Source: Candidatus Saccharibacteria bacterium UBA1103
GTDB taxonomy: Bacteria > Patescibacteriota > Saccharimonadia > Saccharimonadales > Saccharimonadaceae
Assembly: GCA_905373275.1 (NCBI GenBank)
Contig: CAJPSI010000039.1
Span: 1-7,164, forward strand
Length of the DNA: 7,164 bases
Direction of reading: 5' to 3'
Shown here: positions 1 to 4,619 of the stretch, in pieces
Position numbering within the stretch: the stretch's first letter is position 1
Layout of the letters: each line of letters opens with the position of its first letter
Notes under the pieces: generated by a model
Seen by the model: the letters and a program-made list of their open reading frames with translations, nothing else
What the model was told of the DNA's origin: nothing
Database searches by the model: none
Made by a program: the position numbers and the translations under genes

Positions 1-532
1 TTTCCTGTTCCTCGGTACTTCTATCCTGAGCCGTCTTGTCGATCAGCTTGATTTGCCTATCTACCTGAATTTCATGGACAGAATGTCTCACCGAGTCGAG
101 CGCCGTCTGCGCCATGACGCCTAGCGGGCTGGAGCCAAGCAGCTCTATTATTCCCCTTTTCTTAGGCTGCGTCTCGACGCCAGTCTGGACAGCTTGACCG
201 GTCCGCTCTTCCGGGTCAACGTTAGTGCTATATTGTGACTCATCGGCATCAGTCCGGACGGTCTGACCAGCTTGACTGCCCTGCTCTACCTGACCGGGCT
301 CGTCGTTATTAGGTTCGTCCCGGTCGCCTTTGATCACCCGGACTTCAACGGTCTCGCCTTGATCTGATGTGTGGTTGATATCGTTAGCATTTTTACCGCC
401 ATTAACATCACTGGCATTGCTGTAGTTGCCTACTTTACTAGCTCCTTGCTCCGGCAGGTCAACCTGCCACTGCCCCACATCAACGTTGCTTGTTCCCGGC
501 GGTTGTTGTCGATAATTATCATGTTCATTCAT
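1..532 (-). CDS. Hypothetical hydrophilic protein, N-terminal part (runs off the left edge)
   Basis: An open frame starts at ATG 532 on the minus strand and continues without a stop for 177 codons to the window edge, so the C-terminus is missing. Residues 1-122 are polar and low in complexity, rich in Gln, Asn, Asp, Glu, Gly, Ser and Thr, with no predicted membrane segment or signal peptide. From about residue 123 (PKKRGIIELLGSSPLGVMAQ) the composition changes to what looks like a folded, partly helical segment with alternating hydrophobic and charged residues. This pattern suggests a disordered N-terminal tail leading into a domain that lies mostly outside the window. I do not recognise the family. 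An extended -10 box lies 13 nt before the ATG, predicting a leader of only about 6 nt, and there is no Shine-Dalgarno sequence. The start is supported by this promoter and by the lack of an upstream in-frame alternative with better signals. The antisense 62-codon frame is a shadow. Confidence 0.7.
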   Translation of the reverse strand, partial: MNEHDNYRQQPPGTSNVDVGQWQVDLPEQGASKVGNYSNASDVNGGKNANDINHTSDQGETVEVRVIKGDRDEPNNDEPGQVEQGSQAGQTVRTDADESQYSTNVDPEERTGQAVQTGVETQPKKRGIIELLGSSPLGVMAQTALDSVRHSVHEIQVDRQIKLIDKTAQDRSTEEQE

Positions 533-545
533 AGTGCTTATGAAG

Positions 546-554
546 ATTATAACA
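546..554 (-). promoter_or_regulatory. Extended -10 promoter for the left-edge gene
   Basis: On the minus strand the sequence reads TGTTATAAT: a perfect TATAAT hexamer (546-551) with the extended TGn element. The hexamer ends 13 nt before the ATG at 532, so a start about 7 nt downstream gives a leader of roughly 6 nt. No good -35 hexamer is seen 16-18 nt upstream, as expected for an extended -10 promoter. Confidence 0.6.
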
Positions 555-664
555 AATGAACCTTGCTGATATATAACAGAGAGCCGGCACATGAACTTGG
601 ACGACCACTACCGACTAGCGCAATAATACGGCGTCACGTCACGACACAAGCCACGTACCCGCAC

Positions 665-1519
665 TTATCTGCCCTGATGTTCGTCCAGTATCTTGTTGAC
701 CAGGCTGTCGGCTAGGCTGTTGTACTCACGGTGGATGTGGTGAAAGTGTACCCGCCGAAAGTTGAACAGTAGCTTGACAACCCTATTGTAGACGTCGATA
801 AACTCGGGGTTATGCACCTTGAAGATACCGTTAATCTGGTTAACCACCATCAGGTTATCACTATAGAAATCAACATCGGTCAGCCCCAGCTCGACCGCCT
901 TAGCCAGCCCCAGCTCCACCCCGATATATTCCGCCATGCCGCTATTACTATAGCCAATGAACTTGCCACCCTGGGCCAGGACAGTCTGCCCGGAGCGATC
1001 GGTGATGATATAGGCACTAGCTGATGGACCGGGATTACCTCTAGAGCCGCCGTCCGAGTGAATGATAGCCGTCTGCCGAGTCGCCGTCCGGTCGGGAGTG
1101 GCTTTGTCGCCACCACTGTCAAACTTAGCTATGTCCAGCAGTATATTAGTGGACGAGGTTAGCTGGCTATAATGTATATCTGACAACTTAACCCAGCGGA
1201 TTTTATCGTATTCGTCGTCCGTTGTGACTTTATCACCTCTATCAATAGTTGTGCTATAGACAATGAAAACATACTGGGTATTCTGGTAGTCGGGATCGAT
1301 AAAGCTGACCACATCACGCAGGCAGAAGGTCTCCGGCTCAATACCGGCATGAATCTGCAAGCTCCGCTTCAGTGCGTCCACCGGCTGCTCGCCGACATGG
1401 AGCGAACCGCCCGGTAGTTCGTATAGCCCGCTAATCGACGGGCGGCCGCCGACTCGGCGCAACAATAAAATCTTACCTTGTCGCTCTACCAGCGCCCTGA
1501 TGACTACTTTTTGTCGCAT
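665..1519 (-). CDS. Nudix-like / RNase HI fusion protein
   Basis: Two domains are visible; residue numbers here count from an in-frame TTG at 1552. The N-terminal part (about 12-145) is a Nudix fold with the LPGG lead-in. Its Nudix box begins at G49 and keeps E55, R63 and G70. The usual REUxEE segment reads RSLQIH, so the metal-binding glutamates are replaced by S64, I67 and H68. The C-terminal part (about 160-295) is a type 1 RNase H with all four catalytic acids visible: D167 in SDGGSRGNPGP, E208 in MAEY, D232 in YSDN, and D282 in HREYNSLAD. RNase HI hydrolyses RNA in RNA-DNA hybrids, and this half looks active; the Nudix half may bind a nucleotide or act as a structural module. I chose ATG 1519 because AGGTG sits just upstream, though close. 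The TTG at 1552 would add 11 residues but has GGAAG abutting the codon. Stop is TAA. A structured leader precedes the gene. Confidence 0.88.
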   Translation of the reverse strand: MRQKVVIRALVERQGKILLLRRVGGRPSISGLYELPGGSLHVGEQPVDALKRSLQIHAGIEPETFCLRDVVSFIDPDYQNTQYVFIVYSTTIDRGDKVTTDDEYDKIRWVKLSDIHYSQLTSSTNILLDIAKFDSGGDKATPDRTATRQTAIIHSDGGSRGNPGPSASAYIITDRSGQTVLAQGGKFIGYSNSGMAEYIGVELGLAKAVELGLTDVDFYSDNLMVVNQINGIFKVHNPEFIDVYNRVVKLLFNFRRVHFHHIHREYNSLADSLVNKILDEHQGR

Positions 1520-1561
1520 GCCCACCTGATATTTATTACTCAAATATTTCAACTTCCGGAT

Positions 1562-1687
1562 GGTCTAGCCTGGCGTATTAGAATCCCCATCTAGGACAAG
1601 GCGGGTGCTCGCAATAACTAACCACGGCTAGCTACCATTAGAGCCCCTTTCTAATGCGTCGTTAGGAAATAAACTACAGGCTAGACC
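1562..1687 (-). promoter_or_regulatory. Candidate structured 5' leader (riboswitch-like or small RNA) of the Nudix-RNase HI gene
   Basis: A perfect 11-bp inverted repeat, CAGGCTAGACC at 1677-1687 and its complement at 1562-1572, encloses 104 nt. On the minus-strand RNA the 5' arm begins essentially at the start predicted from the extended -10 box at 1695-1703, so it would form a closing P1 stem. Inside are a 7-bp hairpin (1636-1642 with 1650-1656, 7-nt loop) and a 5-bp hairpin (1618-1622 with 1627-1631, 4-nt loop). The 5' strand of the first hairpin can pair equally well over 7 bp with 1577-1583, so two folds exclude each other. I recognise no known riboswitch consensus. It could also be an independent small RNA. 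Confidence 0.42.
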
Positions 1688-1694
1688 TAACCTA

Positions 1695-1703
1695 ATTATA
1701 TCA
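1695..1703 (-). promoter_or_regulatory. Extended -10 promoter for the Nudix-RNase HI transcript
   Basis: The minus strand reads TGATATAAT, a perfect TATAAT at 1695-1700 with the TGn extension. The predicted start near 1688 lies at the 5' arm of the inverted repeat described for the leader, about 169 nt before the ATG at 1519. Unlike the other minus-strand promoters here, this one drives a long leader. The -35 region is poor. Confidence 0.55.
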
Positions 1704-1727
1704 TTGACCGGCAAATTGCCCACTACC

Positions 1728-2387
1728 CTAGAGACCGAACCACTTGGCGACGACGGTAAAACAGCCCTCTGCTCCTCGAGCAATATTGATCACCAGTCCG
1801 CTCACAATCGTCCCGGCTAATAATACGACCAGGAAAACCACTGTCACGCCGTACCGTTCCATCTTATCCATCACTCGCCTAGCCCCCGGCGGGGCAAAGG
1901 CATAGAGCAAGCGTGAACCATCTAGCGGCGGTATAGGCAACAGATTAAAGGCAAAGAGGCTCAAGTTGATTACTTCCGCTTGACTGATGAGCTGACCCGC
2001 CAGACTAGCTTGGTCAATCCGTAGACACCTAGAGATGATAAAGCAAATAAAAGCTAGCACTAGATTGGTCAGCGGTCCTGCTAGTGCGACTAGGGCAGCA
2101 CCCCAGTCGCCACCTTTTAGCCGTTTGGTGTTTATCGGCACCGGCTTAGCCCCGCCGAAGATCGGCATCGGCGTGCCCGAGGCAGTTGCCAGTATGGCAA
2201 GTGCCGGCAGTACGATGGTCAGGTAGGGGTCGATATGAGGTGCCGGGTTAAGCGTCAGACGCCCTTCTCGCTTGGCTGTGTCATCGCCCAGCCAGTGCGC
2301 CACTAGTCCGTGCATTATCTCATGCAAGACTAGCGACACTAGGGTGACGCTCAGGGTGGTACCTAGGACAATGACCGTGGCTATCAT
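1728..2387 (-). CDS. Site-2-type intramembrane metalloprotease (peptidase M50, YwhC-like)
   Basis: This 219-residue multi-pass membrane protein carries the zinc-binding HExxH as HEIMH at residues 22-26, inside the first hydrophobic segment. The second M50 motif, NLLPIPPLDG, lies at 148-157, where D156 is the third metal ligand. Between them are the GRLTLNP..HIDP block (42-54) and the GGAKPVPIN block (78-86), both typical of the short, PDZ-less YwhC-type subfamily. Hydrophobic segments lie at about 3-33, 55-70, 97-119, 135-152 and 180-203. Such enzymes cleave substrates within the membrane; the substrate cannot be told from sequence. Length is normal for the subgroup and all catalytic residues are present. 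The ATG lies 7 nt after an extended -10 box, so the mRNA is predicted to be leaderless. The stop is TAG, and the Nudix gene downstream has its own promoter in the 208-nt gap. Confidence 0.92.
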   Translation of the reverse strand: MIATVIVLGTTLSVTLVSLVLHEIMHGLVAHWLGDDTAKREGRLTLNPAPHIDPYLTIVLPALAILATASGTPMPIFGGAKPVPINTKRLKGGDWGAALVALAGPLTNLVLAFICFIISRCLRIDQASLAGQLISQAEVINLSLFAFNLLPIPPLDGSRLLYAFAPPGARRVMDKMERYGVTVVFLVVLLAGTIVSGLVINIARGAEGCFTVVAKWFGL

Positions 2388-2394
2388 GGCTACA

Positions 2395-2403
2395 ATTATA
2401 TCA
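2395..2403 (-). promoter_or_regulatory. Extended -10 promoter, leaderless start of the M50 protease gene
   Basis: The minus strand reads TGATATAAT, followed by exactly 7 nt and then ATG 2387. Transcription would begin at or within 1 nt of the start codon. There is no Shine-Dalgarno sequence. Confidence 0.62.
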
Positions 2404-2458
2404 TCGCCCTCTCTTCTATGATCTGCCCTCGTAGCTCACGACAAAGTCTGTAATTTCC

Positions 2459-2470
2459 CTATGCGCATAG
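2459..2470. repeat. 12-bp perfect palindrome
   Basis: CTATGCGCATAG is perfectly self-complementary and lies 7 nt before the left arm of stem-loop E1. It could be a protein-binding site. A second palindrome, TACATATGTA, lies between E1 and E2 at 2647-2656. No gene is obviously controlled by either. Confidence 0.35.
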
Positions 2471-2477
2471 CTTGAGT

Positions 2478-2595
2478 TGGTGCGAGTAGTACAGGTGGTC
2501 TCCTCAGGCCTGGCGACGTAGCGAGCACCACTGGCAATTACTAGCTTACTGCTATATCAACAGCCTTCGTCAACCACACTGTACTACTCGCACCA
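2478..2595. repeat. Long stem-loop E1 with conserved apical core (possible structured RNA)
   Basis: The arm TGGTGCGAGTAGTACAG (2478-2494) pairs perfectly over 17 bp with 2579-2595. After a single unpaired A at 2578 on the 3' arm, 5 further pairs follow (2495-2499 with 2573-2577). The apical part contains the 68-nt core at 2502-2569 that recurs in E2 at +188 without gaps, with 61 of 68 identical. The core has a small internal hairpin, 2551-2555 with 2560-2564; its fourth pair would be A x C read on the plus strand but G-U on the minus strand. Similarity to E2 stops at the base of the stem, so the element is a discrete unit of about 118 bp. Transcription direction is unknown: I find no clear TGnTAnnnT promoter for it on either strand. 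No coding potential is evident. Confidence 0.6.
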
Positions 2596-2667
2596 GGAGT
2601 ATCCGTCTTCAACTGAAGTTGGATTAAGAAATGAGACTGGGGAAATTACATATGTATCAATGCCTTA

Positions 2668-2781
2668 GCCAGAGTAGCTCACCTAGCTTCCTCAGGCCTG
2701 GCGACGTAGCAAGCACCACGGGCAATTGCCAGCCTACTGCTGTATCAACAGCCATCGGAAGCTTAGGTGAGCTACTCTGGC
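2668..2781. repeat. Long stem-loop E2, second copy of the E1 core on a co-varied stem
   Basis: The arm GCCAGAGTAGCTCACCTA (2668-2685) pairs over 18 bp with 2764-2781. A single unpaired T (2763) on the 3' arm is followed by 6 more pairs (2686-2691 with 2757-2762). The core at 2690-2757 matches E1 2502-2569 without gaps. Across 15 stem pairs aligned with E1, nine are identical and six are changed on both strands so that pairing is kept. The core here has perfect forms of two small hairpins: the palindrome GGCAATTGCC at 2721-2730, and GCTGT/ACAGC at 2739-2743 and 2748-2752. The 65-codon minus-strand frame crossing E2 and E3 is a by-product of the palindromes. Confidence 0.6.
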
Positions 2782-2819
2782 GCATATAGTCCTTAGTACA
2801 TAAAGGGTGTCTTTTGTCT

Positions 2820-2918
2820 TTCACTCTATTAGTCATTTCCTGAAGACTGTGCACGCTTGAAGCTCAGCAGTGCACGAGCCAGCCAGGCGGGTCTGAAGGA
2901 AATGACTAATAGAGTGAA
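2820..2918. repeat. Long stem-loop E3 just upstream of the rpmB promoter
   Basis: Positions 2820-2841 pair perfectly with 2897-2918 over 22 bp. They are followed by two adjacent G.A mismatches (2842/2896 and 2843/2895) and then 4 more pairs (2844-2847 with 2891-2894). The apical region carries a second hairpin, GTGCAC at 2849-2854 with GTGCAC at 2870-2875. The overall form resembles E1 and E2, but the 43-nt loop does not share their core. The right arm ends 24 nt before the rpmB -35 box. It could be a structured RNA, a binding site, or an insulating structure that stops readthrough into rpmB, although no T-tract follows. Confidence 0.55.
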
Positions 2919-2942
2919 GAGTGAGGGCGCATCTCCCACATC

Positions 2943-2972
2943 TTGACTGCTCGCTATACAACCTTGTATACT
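2943..2972 (+). promoter_or_regulatory. Promoter of rpmB
   Basis: TTGACT (2943-2948) and TATACT (2967-2972) are separated by 18 bp, a near-consensus housekeeping promoter. The start is expected near 2979, giving a leader of about 23 nt that contains AAGGAG at 2988-2993, 8 nt before the ATG. This leadered layout contrasts with the minus-strand extended -10 promoters. Confidence 0.7.
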
Positions 2973-3001
2973 TTAGTCAAGTAAAACAAGGAGATTTAAC
3001 T

Positions 3002-3217
3002 ATGGCAAAGGACCAGATTACCGGTAAACACGCCATGAGTGGCAATAATGTCAGCTTCTCAATGCGTCATACCAAGCGTAAGTTTAAGCCGAATTTACAG
3101 CGTAAGACTTTCTATGTGAACGGGCAGAAGGTGCGCCTGCTGGTAGCGACCAGTACTATCAAGACACTTAAGAAGAAGGGCTTCGCCACTCAGCCGGAAG
3201 AAACCGGCAAGAAATAG
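3002..3217 (+). CDS. rpmB: Large-subunit ribosomal protein bL28
   Basis: The 71-residue product begins MAKDQITGKHAMSGNNVSFS and continues with the RHTKRKFKPNLQRK basic block and RLLVATSTIKTLKKKG, matching bL28 along its whole length. It is a small, strongly basic protein that binds 23S rRNA in the large subunit. The paired cysteines of zinc-binding bL28 forms are absent, so this is the zinc-independent type. The start was chosen at ATG 3002 because family similarity begins there and AAGGAG lies 8 nt upstream. The longer frame from 2921 includes the promoter and is not real. The gene is monocistronic: its own promoter lies upstream and a perfect 11-bp hairpin begins 24 nt past the TAG stop. 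It is the only plus-strand gene among minus-strand neighbours until 5694. Confidence 0.97.
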   Translation: MAKDQITGKHAMSGNNVSFSMRHTKRKFKPNLQRKTFYVNGQKVRLLVATSTIKTLKKKGFATQPEETGKK

Positions 3218-3241
3218 CCGGCAGTCCGATAAGACTAGAGA

Positions 3242-3268
3242 AATAGCCTCTCCTAGCGAGAGGCTATT
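3242..3268. terminator. Bidirectional terminator hairpin between rpmB and the MBL-fold gene
   Basis: AATAGCCTCTC (3242-3252) pairs perfectly over 11 bp with 3258-3268 around a 5-nt loop. It lies between convergent genes, 24 nt after the rpmB stop and 59 nt after the facing stop at 3328. The A/T-rich outer ends of the stem supply short U runs in both directions, but there is no long T-tract. A two-way terminator is the simplest reading. Confidence 0.72.
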
Positions 3269-3284
3269 ATTGTCATACCAACTA

Positions 3285-3306
3285 CACTCTACAGTAGTAG
3301 AGAGTG
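3285..3306. repeat. Small imperfect hairpin beside the terminator
   Basis: CTCTAC (3287-3292) can pair with GTAGAG (3297-3302) around a 4-nt loop, or CACTCT (3285-3290) with AGAGTG (3301-3306). It lies 22 nt past the MBL-fold gene stop on the minus strand and has no T-tract. It may help end that operon. Confidence 0.3.
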
Positions 3307-3327
3307 GGATTCTTACCGTAGCACCCG

Positions 3328-3966
3328 CTACTTAGTCCGACTGAGCTCGTAGGTAGTCATATTAGCAGGCAGACTTGCCCCTGTCTTTAGCTTGTAGACA
3401 GTTTGCTTCTCGATATTGCTATTGCCCATTTCTTTCTCCAGAGCAGCCAGACCTTCTTGTGGCACTTCATACTTAGTCTGACCGTCATCGTAGTGGGTCG
3501 GGATGACTACGCCGGGGCTGATCTGGCGGACGATCGTCGCAGCATCTTGAGCGTCAAGAGTGTAACCACCGCCTCCGACCGGGACAATGACGATGTCTAT
3601 CTGACCGAGCATCTCCAGATCGTCATCCGTCAGAGGAGCGACCGTGTGACCAATGATGGCGATCGCCACACCCATGGTCTCGATCCGGTACATTACCGCA
3701 TCTTGGGCGTGCTCGTCCTCGGCTAAGTGTGCCGGTACGGCGATGCCTCGCACACTGACGTCACGGTGCTCATACTCGCCCGGCATATCAATAACGAAGC
3801 CTTTGGCTTCTCCCTCGGCAGGAGCAAAAGCAGGCTGGGTCGCCAGTATTACCGCTTCGGGGTTCTGAGCTTCTTTAGCCTGGGCGTTGGCCGTCGGATC
3901 AACTACGATCAAGGCATTCTTATCCTTGATCACCACGCAGTTAGCACCCCTATAATCAATCTCCAT
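3328..3966 (-). CDS. MBL-fold protein (UlaG-like) lacking the metal-binding HxHxDH motif
   Basis: The 212-residue product resembles the short UlaG-like/Lactamase_B_3 branch of the metallo-beta-lactamase fold. The opening strands with VVIKDKNALIVVDPT (11-25), the PGEYEHRDVSVRGI block (62-75), IAIIGHT (102-108), DIVIVPVGGGGYTLDAQDAA (124-143) and VVIPTHYD (153-160) follow the family order. Where active members carry HxHxDH, after the strand AVILAT, this protein reads TQPAFAP (43-49). The main metal ligands are therefore missing, and hydrolase activity is doubtful. ATG 3966 was chosen over the upstream ATG 3996 because AGGAGG (3974-3979) lies 7 nt before it and similarity starts there. Its first 11 nt overlap the end of the regulator gene, indicating translational coupling in one operon. 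Stop is TAG. Function unknown. Confidence 0.83.
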   Translation of the reverse strand: MEIDYRGANCVVIKDKNALIVVDPTANAQAKEAQNPEAVILATQPAFAPAEGEAKGFVIDMPGEYEHRDVSVRGIAVPAHLAEDEHAQDAVMYRIETMGVAIAIIGHTVAPLTDDDLEMLGQIDIVIVPVGGGGYTLDAQDAATIVRQISPGVVIPTHYDDGQTKYEVPQEGLAALEKEMGNSNIEKQTVYKLKTGASLPANMTTYELSRTK

Positions 3967-4597
3967 GTTTGCTCCTCCTCGCCTCAGCCTGATCATTAAC
4001 GCCGGGATAATCCACCAGTATGCCGGCGTCGTCCAGCACCGTAATATGCTTTGATTCTAGCACATTTAGGACGAACTTGTCACGGATGCTTAGTCGGTAG
4101 TCCAAGTCATCCAGGCTCATGATGGTGTAATTAAGCGACGAACCCGTCTCTCGCTCCAGCACCTTAATCAAACTCTTGACCTTGGTCTCGTCTAGCTGAT
4201 TACCCGCTACCACCAGGTCAATCTTGCTATCCGACTCGTAGACCATCACGCCCGAGAAGACCACCTCGCTCACCCCTTTGATCGCTCGGAAGCGGGTCGC
4301 CCAATCGCCGGTCGAGACCCTGGCGCCGCTAACCACAGCCCGGTCGTTGGCAAACATGTCTTTAAGCGAAGCGAAGTAGCGAAACTTGGTGTCCGCCTGA
4401 TAATACAGTCTGTTGTCGACCGACCGATCAGTGATGATGCCAATCCGCACCAGGTTAGCCAGCTCTCGACGCACGCTATTAATCTGCTCGTTAATATTGC
4501 GAGTGATCTCCCTGACGTAAAACGAGCGATGTGGATTATTCATAAACAAGCCGAGGAGCTTCACCCGGGTCTTTGAGCCAAATAGTGCATCTATCAT
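3956..4597 (-). CDS. Winged-helix regulator with C-terminal nucleotidyltransferase-like domain
   Basis: Residues 1-80 form a winged helix-turn-helix domain. It opens with LFGSKTRVKLLGLFMNN, then a recognition region around SFYVREITRNINEQINSVRR (25-44), and a wing near GIITDRSVDNRLYYQ (53-67). This is the ArsR-like architecture common in Patescibacteria. Residues about 100-190 resemble a minimal (MNT-type) nucleotidyltransferase, but the signature is eroded. The GSxxxG loop reads SGVMV, and the SDxDL pair reads SKIDL (124-128), with Lys in place of the first catalytic Asp. Activity is therefore unlikely, and DNA binding is the probable role. ATG 4597 (213 aa) was chosen because an extended -10 box ends 7 nt upstream and family similarity starts there; the longer frame from 4684 overlaps miaA. 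It is co-transcribed with the MBL-fold gene, overlapping by 11 nt. Stop is TGA. Confidence 0.82.
   Translation of the reverse strand: MIDALFGSKTRVKLLGLFMNNPHRSFYVREITRNINEQINSVRRELANLVRIGIITDRSVDNRLYYQADTKFRYFASLKDMFANDRAVVSGARVSTGDWATRFRAIKGVSEVVFSGVMVYESDSKIDLVVAGNQLDETKVKSLIKVLERETGSSLNYTIMSLDDLDYRLSIRDKFVLNVLESKHITVLDDAGILVDYPGVNDQAEARRSKHGD
3974..3979 (-). promoter_or_regulatory. Shine-Dalgarno site fixing the MBL-fold start
   Basis: AGGAGG on the minus strand lies 7 nt before ATG 3966 and within the 3' end of the regulator coding region. It is the strongest ribosome binding site on the minus strand in this window, and it belongs to the second gene of an operon. Confidence 0.8.
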
Positions 4598-4604
4598 CAA
4601 GGCT

Positions 4605-4613
4605 ATTTTAACA
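4605..4613 (-). promoter_or_regulatory. Extended -10 promoter, leaderless start of the regulator operon
   Basis: The minus strand reads TGTTAAAAT, followed by exactly 7 nt and ATG 4597. It fits in the 22-nt gap after the miaA stop; any -35 contact (a weak TTTGTC at 4628-4633) would lie inside the miaA coding sequence. The operon can thus be transcribed apart from miaA. Confidence 0.58.
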
Positions 4614-4619
4614 CCTCGG

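Larger units (their letters stand above)
2449..2650. repeat. Outer 11-bp inverted repeat enclosing stem-loop E1
   Basis: TGTAATTTCCC at 2449-2459 is the exact reverse complement of GGGAAATTACA at 2640-2650. The two arms lie 180 nt apart and bracket the long stem-loop at 2478-2595. The inner edge of each arm touches a small palindrome: CTATGCGCATAG at 2459-2470 and TACATATGTA at 2647-2656. It may be a closing stem of a larger structure or the border of an inserted element. I see no comparable strong pair around E2. Confidence 0.4.

Noticed and set aside
371..559. 62-codon plus-strand frame
   Set aside because: It is antisense to the low-complexity left-edge gene, lacks a ribosome binding site, and runs over that gene's promoter.
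600..664. Possible terminator after the Nudix-RNase HI gene
   Set aside because: The GTCACGTCACGAC stretch is a short tandem repeat rather than a stem, and no hairpin with a T-tract can be drawn.
2668..2690. tRNA-like start (GCCAGAGTAGCTCA resembles an acceptor plus D-arm)
   Set aside because: No anticodon arm, T-loop (GGTTCRA) or matching acceptor 3' strand follows. The same bases are fully paired in the long E2 stem.
2478..2781. Integron attC sites or a short CRISPR-like repeat pair
   Set aside because: attC sites keep their ends and vary in the middle, the reverse of what is seen. Two units 188 bp apart with no short spacers or cas genes do not make a CRISPR array.
2657..2854. 65-codon minus-strand frame across stem-loops E2 and E3
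   Set aside because: It has no ribosome binding site and no family resemblance. It is formed by the E2 core and by parts of both long inverted repeats, whose conservation pattern is structural rather than coding.
2898..2945. Short upstream frame (ATG 2902, 14 codons) as an rpmB leader peptide
   Set aside because: The start lies within the right arm of E3 and upstream of the predicted rpmB transcription start, so it would not be in that mRNA.
2921..3001. 27-residue N-terminal extension of bL28
   Set aside because: It spans the -35, -10 and Shine-Dalgarno sequences and has no similarity to bL28, which starts at MAKDQITGK.
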